Part shown: positions 7,967 to 16,953 of the stretch, piece by piece
Layout of the letters: every line of letters starts with the position of its first letter
Position numbering within the stretch: position 1 is the stretch's first letter
Assembly (NCBI GenBank): GCA_045106175.1
Contig: JBGCEF010000042.1
Span: 1-47,124 of the forward strand
Direction: 5' to 3'
Origin: TMED27 sp045106175
GTDB taxonomy: Bacteria > Pseudomonadota > Alphaproteobacteria > Micavibrionales > Micavibrionaceae
Length of the DNA: 47,124 nucleotides
Translations under genes and position numbers: made by a program
The notes under the pieces: generated by a model
What the model saw: the letters and a program-made list of their open reading frames with translations, nothing else
Databases searched by the model: none
What the model was told of the DNA's origin: nothing

Positions 7967-7982
7967 AGAATGAAAACATTCT
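7967..7982 (-). terminator. Weak hairpin after the 156-residue gene
   Basis: AGAATG/CATTCT with a 4-base loop immediately follows the stop of the gene at 7987-8457. A T6 run comes 8 bases later on the minus strand. The stem is short and AT-rich, so termination is likely inefficient. Confidence 0.25.
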
Positions 7983-7986
7983 AAAG

Positions 7987-8457
7987 TTATGAATGCACAT
8001 AATCTAAAACTTTTTGGATTGAATCAGGTGATGGATCTTCTGGTGTGCCAACGCTGTGATTGTCTTTCATTCTAACGTCATTGATTGCCTGAGCAATTGC
8101 AACTGCATCACCTTTGCTAACGACATGCTTATTATCATTACAAACCCATAGAGCTTCGTCATCATTAACTGATGAAAAAAGTTCAAGAGTGAGCGCGGGT
8201 TCTAAAACTGTTCTGAGTTCATAGTCCAATACTTGGTAAGCAAGTCTAGCTTGGTCATAGTCGCTTTCGCCTAAAGATTTAATAATTGCATGCTGCGCAG
8301 CTATTATTGTTTGCAAATCTTTTTCAGAAATATCAGGCACATTATTTACTTTTGCGCTCAAATCCGCACCGTCACATCTTGCTTTTTCAAATGTATCTAA
8401 AAGTTTAATGAGCCTGCCTAATGGCTGATCTGCTCTTAATGTTGCATGTGCTTCCAT
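7987..8457 (-). CDS. Unrecognised 156-residue, mainly helical protein
   Basis: No family recognised. The product is acidic, soluble and predicted to be mostly alpha helical. It has a helical pair around LGRLIKLLDTFEKAR and KDLQTIIAAQHAIIKSLG, then DQARLAYQVLDYELRTVL, and a shorter C-terminal helix. It has no signal peptide or membrane span. The ATG has GGA 6 bases upstream. It is transcribed away from the gene at 8585 across 127 AT-rich bases, and towards kdsA. The insertion of this gene and its divergent partner between pyrG and kdsA is not part of the usual conserved order. Confidence 0.62.
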   Translation of the reverse strand: MEAHATLRADQPLGRLIKLLDTFEKARCDGADLSAKVNNVPDISEKDLQTIIAAQHAIIKSLGESDYDQARLAYQVLDYELRTVLEPALTLELFSSVNDDEALWVCNDNKHVVSKGDAVAIAQAINDVRMKDNHSVGTPEDPSPDSIQKVLDYVHS

Positions 8458-8584
8458 AATCTATCCAATAATTTTTCGTGAACCTATATAAGTTGTTATG
8501 GAATTACAACAATTTTCATAAATAATTATTGCATTTTTTGTCATAAATAATTAAAACAATCAAAATTATTAAAACAGGGCAAAA

Positions 8585-9136
8585 ATGGCAAAAAGAAAAA
8601 GAGACAAAGACAAAGCGCGCGGCTTTCATGGAAATCAAACAGTACAAAAAGCTCCTTTATCTGATTTGTGGGCAAATGCCGCGGAACATGACGGTGTTCA
8701 GAGCGGCGCAGCACACGAAGCAGGATTAACAATAGATCTAATTAAAGGGATGGTTGATGCTAGTCAGCCGCTTCCAAATAAATTAAGAGCCCCTCTAACA
8801 AGAAGGTTAAATGAAGCATCAGCCGCTGCCGCTGCTCAAACTTCAGAAGCGCAAGATACTTTTGCAGATAGTGCCACAAACAATAGAAGCAATAATGCAC
8901 CAGAAGCGCCAAATCCTGTTGAAATTGCACTAACATGGGCATTAGCAGACCGCATGAGAACGTCAGAAGTTGCAAGGTCTCTTGGGATGAGAGAAGGCGT
9001 TTTCAGAAAAATGGTAAACCGTGATGATCTGGAGCCGCATCAAATAGAAACTGTCATGGACAGAATTTCTCACATGGATGAGAGCCCAATACAAAAAACG
9101 ACCCCCGCAGGACAAACATTTGATAGTTTGGCCTAA
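8585..9136 (+). CDS. Putative DNA-binding protein with two helix-turn-helix-like segments
   Basis: 183 residues with a very basic N-terminus (MAKRKRDKDKAR). Residues 126-162 read like an XRE-type helix-turn-helix: TSEVARSLGMREGVFRKMVN followed by a conserved-spacing helix ending in VMDRI. Residues 44-78 show a weaker copy of the same pattern: AGLTIDLIKGMVDAS, then a Pro, then LRAPLTRRL. An Ala/Ser/Asn-rich linker lies between them. A role as transcriptional regulator is inferred, not shown. It is divergent from the 156-residue gene, which could be its target. Its TAA overlaps the pyrG TAG on the opposite strand by 4 bases. AGGG lies about 8 bases before the ATG. Confidence 0.6.
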   Translation: MAKRKRDKDKARGFHGNQTVQKAPLSDLWANAAEHDGVQSGAAHEAGLTIDLIKGMVDASQPLPNKLRAPLTRRLNEASAAAAAQTSEAQDTFADSATNNRSNNAPEAPNPVEIALTWALADRMRTSEVARSLGMREGVFRKMVNRDDLEPHQIETVMDRISHMDESPIQKTTPAGQTFDSLA

Positions 9137-10782
9137 ACCAACCGACTTTGTTGAACCGCAGCCTTGATAAAAGAAACAAACAAAGGATGTGGTTCAAATG
9201 GTTTTGATTTTAATTCTGGATGATATTGAACACCGATAAACCATGGATGGTCGACATGCTCAATAATTTCCGGCAAATCTCCATCAGGTGAAAGACCAGA
9301 TACCAAAACACCATTTTCTTCTAAGGTGTCTTTCAAACCGATATTCACTTCATAACGATGACGATGACGCTCGCTAATCTCTTGCGTGCCATAAATTTCA
9401 GCAACTTTTGAGCCCGCAACCAACTTCGCAGGATAAGCCCCAAGCCTCATCGTGCCACCAAGATCTTTATCAGTTCCCGCAACTTTCGCACCATCCTGAT
9501 CCCATTCGGTCATAAGCCCGACAACATGCTCACCGCCCTGCCCGTTTTCATCAAATTCACTCGATGTTGCATCTTTCATACCGCACAAATTACGAGCCGC
9601 CTCTATAACGGCCATTTGCATGCCAAAACATATCCCGAAATAAGGAACATTTCTCTCACGTGCAAACTGCGCTGCTCTGATTTTGCCTTCTGATCCACGT
9701 GATCCAAACCCACCGGGTACTAAAATACCATGTATACCCTGCAGATGCTCCGCCGGATCATCATTTTCAAAAACAGAGGATTCAATAAATTCCAATTTCA
9801 CCTTAACAAAATTCGCAATCCCGCCATGTTGCAACGCTTCATTAAGGGACTTATAAGAATCTGCCAGCTCCGTATATTTCCCAATAACAGCAATTTTAAC
9901 TTGCCCCTCGGGTTCTTTAATACGGGTAATAATTTCTTCCCAAATTGAAAGATCAAGATTAGCTATATCTTTAATTCCAAAAACATCCATCACTTGATGG
10001 TCTAACCCCTCGGAATGATAGCTAAGCGGCACTTCATAGATAGAAGAGACATCAAGCGCAGGAATAACCTTCTTTTCATCGATGTTACAGAACAAGGCAA
10101 TCTTACGCCTTTCGGATTGATCGATGGGGCGATCCGCACGACATAATAAAATATTTGGAAAAATCCCGTAACCCATCAACTCTTTAACAGAATGCTGCGT
10201 TGGCTTTGTCTTAAGCTCACCCGCCGCTGGAATATAAGGCAGTAAAGTTACATGCACGAAACAAGCCCGCGGATATCCCGCATCATCACGCCCAACCTCA
10301 TTGCTAAACTGGCGAATAGCTTCCAAAAACGGCAGGCTTTCAATATCCCCAACAGTACCGCCAATTTCGCATAAAACAAAATCTGCCGTTCCGTCTTTTT
10401 CATGAATAAAATCTTTAATTTCATTGGTGATATGCGGAATGACCTGAATCGTTGCGCCTAAATAATCACCGCGTCGTTCTTTAGATAAAACCTCGGTGTA
10501 GACCTGTCCGGTCGTAATATTATCATTTTTACGCGCAGGCACACCTGTAAAGCGTTCATAATGTCCCAAATCGAGATCAGTCTCCGCGCCATCATCGGTC
10601 ACAAAAACTTCACCATGTTGTGTCGGGCTCATCGTGCCGGGGTCAACATTCAAATAAGGATCTAGTTTACACAGGCGCACGCGATAACCACGTGCCTGTA
10701 ATAACGCACCAAGCGCAGCGGAGCCGAGGCCCTTTCCCAATGATGAGACAACGCCGCCAGTAATAAATATATATCGTGTCAT
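9133..10782 (-). CDS. pyrG: CTP synthase
   Basis: Makes CTP from UTP, ATP and glutamine. The 549 residues comprise the amidoligase synthetase domain (1-270, starting RYIFITGGVVSSLGKGL with the phosphate loop) and a class I glutamine amidotransferase domain (about 295-545). The nucleophile Cys is in GICFGMQM and the catalytic His-Pro-Glu in QYHPELKS. The ATG shares one base with the secG stop (TAATG), a sign of translational coupling. The secG-pyrG pairing is typical of alphaproteobacteria. It is full length. Confidence 0.98.
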   Translation of the reverse strand: MTRYIFITGGVVSSLGKGLGSAALGALLQARGYRVRLCKLDPYLNVDPGTMSPTQHGEVFVTDDGAETDLDLGHYERFTGVPARKNDNITTGQVYTEVLSKERRGDYLGATIQVIPHITNEIKDFIHEKDGTADFVLCEIGGTVGDIESLPFLEAIRQFSNEVGRDDAGYPRACFVHVTLLPYIPAAGELKTKPTQHSVKELMGYGIFPNILLCRADRPIDQSERRKIALFCNIDEKKVIPALDVSSIYEVPLSYHSEGLDHQVMDVFGIKDIANLDLSIWEEIITRIKEPEGQVKIAVIGKYTELADSYKSLNEALQHGGIANFVKVKLEFIESSVFENDDPAEHLQGIHGILVPGGFGSRGSEGKIRAAQFARERNVPYFGICFGMQMAVIEAARNLCGMKDATSSEFDENGQGGEHVVGLMTEWDQDGAKVAGTDKDLGGTMRLGAYPAKLVAGSKVAEIYGTQEISERHRHRYEVNIGLKDTLEENGVLVSGLSPDGDLPEIIEHVDHPWFIGVQYHPELKSKPFEPHPLFVSFIKAAVQQSRLV

Positions 10783-11138
10783 TATTCCGTAATCGGTACG
10801 CTAGGCACTTCAACAGGGGTTTCCGGAGCATCCGTCACAGGCGCTTCAATCGCTGCCGGTACGCTAGATGCGCTCAATGCGTCCGCTAAACCTGTTCTGT
10901 CGCGTGATGCTTGTGATGCCAAAACACCAAGAGTTAGCGACGTACAAAAAAAAGCGGCAGCGCATATGGCCGTTGCCTTTGTTAATGCATTTCCAACACC
11001 TTGCGGTGTAGCAAGGCCGCCCATGCCGCCTCCACCGCCACCAATACCAAGGCCACCGCCCTCTGATCGCTGCAAAAGAACAAGCCCAATAATGGCAAGC
11101 GCTAAAAATAAATGAATAACTAAAACAACATTTTCCAT
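10782..11138 (-). CDS. secG: Protein translocase subunit SecG
   Basis: Small integral membrane subunit of the SecYEG translocon. 118 residues. The first membrane span is at about 4-22 (VLVIHLFLALAIIGLVLLQ), followed by the family motif RSEGGGLGIGGGGGGMGG, then a second span at about 53-73. The C-terminal tail is Ala/Pro/acidic, as in other alphaproteobacteria. No clear ribosome-binding site precedes the ATG. It lies downstream of tpiA in the same direction with a 123-base gap, and its stop overlaps the pyrG start by one base. Confidence 0.92.
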   Translation of the reverse strand: MENVVLVIHLFLALAIIGLVLLQRSEGGGLGIGGGGGGMGGLATPQGVGNALTKATAICAAAFFCTSLTLGVLASQASRDRTGLADALSASSVPAAIEAPVTDAPETPVEVPSVPITE

Positions 11139-11261
11139 GGAAGTTTGTTGTAAGCAACTCTCACCCCACGCGCAACCCCTATTTGGTTAATTTACACGAT
11201 AGTTTTATTTTCAAGAATAAGGATAAACAATGAGGCAAGCGTAATAAAATAAAGATGATCT

Positions 11262-11996
11262 TTAAACAGCCTTCCCAATCGCAATAAAGCTCTCGGCTGT
11301 TAAGCTCGCTCCACCAATTAAACCACCATCAACATTGGCAATAGCCAATATCTCAACTGCGTTATCTGGTTTCATTGACCCACCATAAAGAATACGAACC
11401 TTATCACCAACAATAGCCCGAATATGTGCATGCATCTCTGCAATATCATTCGCGCTAGCAACCTTGCCTGTTCCAATCGCCCAAACTGGCTCATAAGCAA
11501 CAACCATATCCGCCCATTGATCATGATTCGGCAATGACCCCTCTAATTGTTCGCTAACAACATCCAACGCATGCCCTGAATCGCGTTGTTCTAAGGTTTC
11601 TCCAACACAAACAATCGGCGTAATATCATTCGCAATAAGCTGTTCTGCTTTTTTACAAATAACCTCGTTACTTTCTTTTTGATAATCCCTGCGCTCTGAA
11701 TGCCCAACGATCACATAAGAACATCCCGCATCTTTAAGCATGGCTGCAGAAACATCACCCGTATACGCGCCCACGTCAAACGGTGAACAATTTTGTGCCC
11801 CAACAGAAATTTTTGAAAACCCTGTTAATGCATGCCGAACACACGATAAATGCACAACCGGCGGACACACCAAAAACTCGCATTTTTCTAACAATTCTTC
11901 ACGCTCATAAAGCCCGTTCACGATATCCGCAATAAGCCCCCTTGAAAAATCCATGTCACCATTCATTTTCCAATTACCCGCAATTAATTTTTTCAT
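11262..11996 (-). CDS. tpiA: Triosephosphate isomerase
   Basis: Interconverts dihydroxyacetone phosphate and glyceraldehyde 3-phosphate. 244 residues, a complete TIM barrel. Active-site lysine is in GNWKMNG, histidine in VIVGHSERR, glutamate in VVAYEPVWAIGTGK, and the phosphate-binding LYGGSMKPDN is present. I chose the ATG at 11996 because the protein proper begins MKKLIAGNWKMN and AGAGGG lies 7 bases upstream. Longer in-frame starts would add residues unlike the family. Its promoter region is shared with the divergent ppiD. Confidence 0.97.
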   Translation of the reverse strand: MKKLIAGNWKMNGDMDFSRGLIADIVNGLYEREELLEKCEFLVCPPVVHLSCVRHALTGFSKISVGAQNCSPFDVGAYTGDVSAAMLKDAGCSYVIVGHSERRDYQKESNEVICKKAEQLIANDITPIVCVGETLEQRDSGHALDVVSEQLEGSLPNHDQWADMVVAYEPVWAIGTGKVASANDIAEMHAHIRAIVGDKVRILYGGSMKPDNAVEILAIANVDGGLIGGASLTAESFIAIGKAV

Positions 11997-12008
11997 GAAC
12001 ACGCCCTC

Positions 12009-12037
12009 TTGCTCCTCGTCAATTTCCTTCATATAGT
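12009..12037 (+). promoter_or_regulatory. Promoter for ppiD
   Basis: TTGCTC (12009-12014), a 17-base spacer and TATAGT (12032-12037) on the plus strand. The start would be near 12044, giving a 30-base leader with AAGGG before the ppiD ATG. It interleaves with the tpiA promoter on the other strand. Confidence 0.5.
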
Positions 12038-12043
12038 GCAGAA

Positions 12044-12072
12044 AAAATATTCTAAACAAAAGGGTTTTTCAA
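12044..12072 (-). promoter_or_regulatory. Promoter for tpiA
   Basis: TTGAAA (12072-12067 on the minus strand), a 17-base spacer and TATTTT (12049-12044). The start would be near 12037, about 41 bases before the tpiA ATG. The initiation regions of the two divergent promoters face each other within about 30 bases, so mutual interference is possible. Confidence 0.45.
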
Positions 12073-12073
12073 C

Positions 12074-13963
12074 ATGGCAATGCAAGCTTTACGAGATGGC
12101 GCATCAAAAGGAATCTTAAAATTCTTCCTTTTAGGAATTTTATGTCTGGCTGGCGGCGGGTTAGTATTCACGGATGTTGGTGGATTCTTTGGTGGAGGCA
12201 TCAGCAATACAGATGTTGCTAAAGTTGGGGCGGAAAAAATTGGCCTCAACAGCTTTGACCGTGTTGCTCGTCGCTCACTTCAACAACTCGGTATAACCCC
12301 AGCACAAGCATATAAGGTGGGCTATCTTGATCAGGTTTTAGCCGCAGAAATTCAACGCCGTTCCCTTATGAAAGCAGCCAACGATGCGGACCTTGCCATT
12401 GGTAAAGAATACGTCGTGCAGCAAGTCCAACAAATTTTATCCCCTGCTATTGCAAGTGGTTTAAGTGCACAGCAAGCATTAGAAAACTTTACGCGCACAC
12501 GTGGGGTTTCAGAAGGTGAACTAACCACTACAATTTTGTCTGAGCGGACGTTAACGCTCTTTGGTGATGCGATGGAAGCAGGCGCATTATATACGCCAGA
12601 CATTCTGGCTAAAAAAATCCACAGCTTTGATAATGAAACGAGAGATGTTCGCTTCATCAGCTTTCCACATGCCGATTTCAAGGACGTAAAAGAACCGAAT
12701 GAAACAAACATCGTTCAAATCTATGAAAAAACAAAAGAACGTTTTGCCTCCCCCGAACGCAGGAACATTAAAGTCCTTACAATCAAAACAGACACACTTG
12801 CCGATACACTTACTGTTGAGGATGCTGAATTAAAAGCAACATACGAAGACAATATAGACATTTACACAAAACCAGCTTCAAGAACGATTGAGCAAGCCGT
12901 CGTTAAAACAGAAGACGAAGCCAAATTCATTTTACAAACATTCGAAAAAGGACAGCCTTTCAAGGACGGCGCAGATAAGGCTGATTTTTTCCCTGCAAAA
13001 AGCTTTACTGAAAATGATATCTTAGATGAATTAAACGAGCCTGTGTTTAGTGCAGAAAAGACAGGCGCTATTGGCCCTATAGATACACCTTTAGGGTGGA
13101 CAGTCGTCAATATCACAGAAGTTTCAGAAGAGATTATACAACCGTTTGAAGACGTCAAAAGTCAAATTCGTGATGATATAGTTCAGGATCAATTAATTGA
13201 TGAAATATACAAGTTAGTTGATGAAGTTGATGAATTCTTCGCCGTGGGTGGCGCTGTCGCAGACGCAGAAAAAGAATTTGATCTTGATGTTCAAATATTT
13301 GAAAATATTTCAAGAACGGGATTAGATTTAGATAATAAATCCCCCGTAAATCCCGCATTCGCTCCTGATTCTACTACCATCATACAATCTGCATATGAAT
13401 TGGACGAAGGTGTTTCCGGCCCTGCGTTCGAGGTGTCAGGCGGCGATTTTGTTATCGTGAACACATCCAAAATAACACCAAAAGAATATACCCCTTTTGA
13501 AGATGTCAAAGAGCAACTTAAAATCGAATGGATCGCCGATCAGCGTGACTTGTCAAACCGATTGGCTGTTATTGATTTACAAAAACAAAATTTAACAAAA
13601 CCTTTTGATGAAATTGCCAAAACTAAAAATTTAAAAGTCCAATCTTTAAATGATTTAAGCAGGGATGAAGAAAGCGGAAAACTTAGCGCTATCAGTATCA
13701 ATGCAATTTTCGAATCAAAAGAAAAAGAGCATTTTGTGATGGATATAGAAAACGGCATAGCAATCGCAGAAGTAACAAAAATCAATAAGCCTCAGGGGCC
13801 AAGTGATGAAGATTTACAGAGTTTAAAAAGCAGCACACAACAAACAATGCAGAATGAGTTATTTGTTCTCTATCTTGATAAGCTTCAGGAAAAATACCCT
13901 GCTAAAGTGAATGAAAGATTATTGGAACGCGTCTATGGCGAACAACCAGAAGGTTTTGAATAA
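12074..13963 (+). CDS. ppiD: Membrane-anchored periplasmic folding factor PpiD (SurA_N / parvulin family)
   Basis: A 629-residue inner-membrane-anchored chaperone/peptidyl-prolyl isomerase for exported proteins. It has a short cytoplasmic start, a membrane span at about 15-34 (ILKFFLLGILCLAGGGLVF), a SurA-like N-terminal chaperone segment (about 45-170), a parvulin-like domain (about 255-365, ending in GAIGPIDTPLGWTVVNITE), and a long helical/beta C-terminal part. Charged residues dominate the rest. The gene directly precedes trpE with only 2 bases between, an arrangement found widely in alphaproteobacteria. Whether the isomerase site is active cannot be judged here, because many PpiD proteins act mainly as chaperones. 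Confidence 0.88.
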   Translation: MAMQALRDGASKGILKFFLLGILCLAGGGLVFTDVGGFFGGGISNTDVAKVGAEKIGLNSFDRVARRSLQQLGITPAQAYKVGYLDQVLAAEIQRRSLMKAANDADLAIGKEYVVQQVQQILSPAIASGLSAQQALENFTRTRGVSEGELTTTILSERTLTLFGDAMEAGALYTPDILAKKIHSFDNETRDVRFISFPHADFKDVKEPNETNIVQIYEKTKERFASPERRNIKVLTIKTDTLADTLTVEDAELKATYEDNIDIYTKPASRTIEQAVVKTEDEAKFILQTFEKGQPFKDGADKADFFPAKSFTENDILDELNEPVFSAEKTGAIGPIDTPLGWTVVNITEVSEEIIQPFEDVKSQIRDDIVQDQLIDEIYKLVDEVDEFFAVGGAVADAEKEFDLDVQIFENISRTGLDLDNKSPVNPAFAPDSTTIIQSAYELDEGVSGPAFEVSGGDFVIVNTSKITPKEYTPFEDVKEQLKIEWIADQRDLSNRLAVIDLQKQNLTKPFDEIAKTKNLKVQSLNDLSRDEESGKLSAISINAIFESKEKEHFVMDIENGIAIAEVTKINKPQGPSDEDLQSLKSSTQQTMQNELFVLYLDKLQEKYPAKVNERLLERVYGEQPEGFE

Positions 13964-13965
13964 CC

Positions 13966-15477
13966 GTGTTTGCTCCTGATTATAAAACATTCCAAAATAA
14001 CTTTGAAAGCAACAAAACACAGCTGCTGACTTATACTATGGCCGCTGACATGGTAACGCCAGTATCCGCATACCTAAAATTATGCGGACATAACCCACAC
14101 GGTTTTTTATTCGAATCTGTCGAGGGCGGCAAAAATCTTGGCCGGTATTCAATCATCGGCAATAACCCCGATTTAATTTGGAAATGTGAAGACCAAAAAG
14201 TATCAATAACCTTAAATAATCAACCACAAGAATGCGATAAACCGGCGCTAACATCATTGCGAGAGTATATTAAGGCCAATAAAATTGATGCTTATCCCAG
14301 CAACTTGCCACCTATGGCTGTGTCCGGTCTGTTTGGGTATCTGGGCTATGATATGGTTCGCCTGATTGAGGATATTCCGTGCAATAATCCAGATGATCTA
14401 AACATTCCTGATAGCATTCTAACAAGACCAACAATCTTGATGATATTTGATAATGTTAAAAACGAAATCATCATCATTACACCCGTCTATAAACATCAAT
14501 CTAATTGCAATGATGACGCAAAAACCGCTTATGACTTTGCCTATCAGCACCTCAACAGCGCGATTGATACATTAGAGGCCCCGCTACCCGATAACCTTAA
14601 GCAAAACAAATCATCACAAACCGCACCGCTAGACGTTCATTCAAATATGAGTGAGGACGAATACAAAAATGCAGTCTTAAAAGCTAAAGACTATATAATG
14701 GATGGCGATATATTCCAAGTTGTACCGGGGCAACGTTTCCATGTCGATTTTGACCTTCCATCATTCGAACTCTATAGATCACTCAGACGCCTCAACCCAT
14801 CACCCTTCATGTTTCATTTATCCTTCGAAGGGTTTTCGATCGTAGGCTCATCTCCAGAGATATTAGTGCGCGTTCGCGATAACACCGTAACAATTCGCCC
14901 TATCGCAGGCACCCGTAAACGCGGACAAACACAAGCCGAGGATCAAGCCTTAGCAGATGATTTATTAGGCGATGAAAAAGAATGTGCAGAGCATTTAATG
15001 CTATTGGACCTAGGAAGAAATGACATCGGTCGCGTCTCAGAATTTGGATCGATTGAAATTACAGACCGCTTCATTATCGAACGCTATTCGCATGTGATGC
15101 ACATTGTTTCTAACGTACAAGGACAGCTTCACAAAGATAAAGACAGTGTAGATGCCCTGTTCGCAGGTTTCCCCGCAGGCACCGTCAGCGGCGCTCCAAA
15201 AGTCCGCGCCATGGAAATCATTGATGAATTAGAAGCAAATAAACGCAGCTACTACGGCGGTGGGGTCGGATACTTCTCCGGCAATGGCGATTTAGACACA
15301 TGTATCGCCCTCAGAACCGCTCTCGTAAAAGATAACAAAGTATACGTTCAAGCTGGCGCCGGAGTGGTCGCAGACAGCGTACCGCAAAGCGAATATGATG
15401 AAACGATTAATAAGTCAAAAGCGATTTTAAAAGCCGCAGAAGCCGCTATTGAGACAGCAAATACAACCCGCCGCTAG
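13966..15477 (+). CDS. trpE: Anthranilate synthase component I
   Basis: Converts chorismate to anthranilate with ammonia supplied by TrpG, the first step of tryptophan synthesis. 503 residues, complete. The N-terminal domain contains TPVSAYLKL (the feedback-binding region near PVSAY) and FESVEGGKNLGRYSIIG. The chorismate-binding domain has GDIFQVVPGQR, AGTRKRGQTQ, LLDLGRNDIGRVS, and GTVSGAPKVRAMEIIDELE. The start is GTG, 2 bases after the ppiD stop. The next ATG would cut off part of the conserved N-terminus. Its 3' end overlaps by 32 bases the 3' end of the convergent polysaccharide deacetylase gene, which separates it from trpG. Confidence 0.97.
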   Translation: MFAPDYKTFQNNFESNKTQLLTYTMAADMVTPVSAYLKLCGHNPHGFLFESVEGGKNLGRYSIIGNNPDLIWKCEDQKVSITLNNQPQECDKPALTSLREYIKANKIDAYPSNLPPMAVSGLFGYLGYDMVRLIEDIPCNNPDDLNIPDSILTRPTILMIFDNVKNEIIIITPVYKHQSNCNDDAKTAYDFAYQHLNSAIDTLEAPLPDNLKQNKSSQTAPLDVHSNMSEDEYKNAVLKAKDYIMDGDIFQVVPGQRFHVDFDLPSFELYRSLRRLNPSPFMFHLSFEGFSIVGSSPEILVRVRDNTVTIRPIAGTRKRGQTQAEDQALADDLLGDEKECAEHLMLLDLGRNDIGRVSEFGSIEITDRFIIERYSHVMHIVSNVQGQLHKDKDSVDALFAGFPAGTVSGAPKVRAMEIIDELEANKRSYYGGGVGYFSGNGDLDTCIALRTALVKDNKVYVQAGAGVVADSVPQSEYDETINKSKAILKAAEAAIETANTTRR

Positions 15478-16891
15478 CATCATCCGAAACACCGATAGGC
15501 GCACTTAACAAATCCTCTGTAACAAATTCAGGCTTAGCGTTGGCAACGCTCTTTTTTTCTGCATGATTATCATCAACGTTCAATACTTTTGCCTCAGACT
15601 TTTTCAAGTCAGTAACCTCAACTTCACTCTCTTGCCCCGCAGTTGGTTTAATGGCATTAAAATCCTCATCCGATGCGGAAACATCATTGAGTATAAATTT
15701 AGGAACGCTTTTGGGCGGCGCAAATGTCTTTTTAGATTGCGCCGAATGATCTTGAAGCTTTGAAACCTGAACAGCCCCCTCACGCGGAACCATCAACAAT
15801 TCACTCACAGGAACAATCTCAAACCCTCTAGCCTCAAGCGTCGGTATCCACTCTCGCAGTGCCTGAAGCGTATTAGATTTAGGGTGTCCAATGGCAATCG
15901 CATGCCCTTTTGATAATGCAACCTTTTCCGCCCGTTTTAAGGCGTTGCGCGCATAATCCAAACTATCCTCATGATCGATAAAAACATCACGTTCAGCAAA
16001 CCTCAAACCTTGTTTGCGCGCGGCATCAGCTGCAATAGAAGAACTAATCGTTTTTGAATCGACATAAAACAAATTCTTATCTTCCAAAGTCTCCATAACA
16101 ACTTTCATAAGCGCATGGTTTTGTGTCGCCTTACTTCCCATATGATTGTTAAGCCCGACATACCCATCAAAGCTCTCAAACGCTTGACCAAGCATTGCAC
16201 GCGCATCATCTGCATTCATATTATCTTTTAGAGCAATAGAACCAAGCGGCACGTCACTGTTCAATGGTTCCATCGGCATATGAATAATCAACTCATGCCC
16301 CGCCGCTATTGCAGGCTCTGTTAGGCGGTTCAAATTGGGTGCATAAGGAAGAAAAGCAAGCGTAAGCGGAGCGTTCTCAATAGCAACAGCAGCTTTGCTC
16401 TGTTTGCGGTTCATGCCCACATCATCAATAATAATAGCAATCCTCGCTGTCTTATCGCTGTTATTTTTAAGGGCGTAATTAAACTTTTTAGGTGTAGATC
16501 GAAGAGAGCCATCTATGTTTGGTATATGAATCTTCAATTCATCGAGAGCACGGCTGTCATAAGGAAAAGTATCTGAAAATAAAGGATAAACATATGGCTG
16601 ACGAACACGGGAAGATTTAATAGCCCGCTTTTCATACGGGTTCTCCGCACTTGGTACTACTATTTCAACATAATCAGTGTCTTCAGTGGCTTTATGTGTT
16701 TGACCAATCATTGCGGGCGCTTCTGGTTCATTGGGTTTATTAAATGTATCAAGAAACAAAAAATGAATAGCCACCATCAATGCGATTGCAAATGCCACAC
16801 TCATCGTGCGCTTTGATTCATATTGTACATTCAAGGAACGATGTCGCAATTTTCTATGAAGCGTTTTTTGGGGAGCTTTTTTACGTATCAT
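15446..16891 (-). CDS. Divergent polysaccharide deacetylase family protein (YibQ-like) with long C-terminal tail
   Basis: 481 residues. A basic cytoplasmic start is followed by one membrane span at about 31-50, a periplasmic linker, and a deacetylase-like NodB-type barrel from about 148 to 370. Recognisable segments are ARIAIIIDDVGMNRKQSKAA, LTLAFLPYAPN, GHELIIHMPMEP, VGLNNHMGSKAT, FYVDSKT, and AIAIGHPKSNTLQAL. This matches the divergent polysaccharide deacetylase family (YibQ), often found near division and cell-wall genes, whose substrate is unknown. Beyond residue 375 is a low-complexity charged tail of over 100 residues that I do not see as part of the domain. It lies on the minus strand between trpE and trpG. 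Confidence 0.87.
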   Translation of the reverse strand: MIRKKAPQKTLHRKLRHRSLNVQYESKRTMSVAFAIALMVAIHFLFLDTFNKPNEPEAPAMIGQTHKATEDTDYVEIVVPSAENPYEKRAIKSSRVRQPYVYPLFSDTFPYDSRALDELKIHIPNIDGSLRSTPKKFNYALKNNSDKTARIAIIIDDVGMNRKQSKAAVAIENAPLTLAFLPYAPNLNRLTEPAIAAGHELIIHMPMEPLNSDVPLGSIALKDNMNADDARAMLGQAFESFDGYVGLNNHMGSKATQNHALMKVVMETLEDKNLFYVDSKTISSSIAADAARKQGLRFAERDVFIDHEDSLDYARNALKRAEKVALSKGHAIAIGHPKSNTLQALREWIPTLEARGFEIVPVSELLMVPREGAVQVSKLQDHSAQSKKTFAPPKSVPKFILNDVSASDEDFNAIKPTAGQESEVEVTDLKKSEAKVLNVDDNHAEKKSVANAKPEFVTEDLLSAPIGVSDDASGGLYLLSQ

Positions 16892-16953
16892 AATAAAAAG
16901 CCTATCGCGAAACGCTTGTTTTCACCACAACAAAAAGGCATATATAGGCAGCT

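Noticed and set aside
12352..13785. Several minus-strand reading frames of 67-119 codons opposite ppiD
   Set aside because: Ser/Ile/Lys/Phe-rich shadow frames of the ppiD coding strand, with no start signals or family resemblance.
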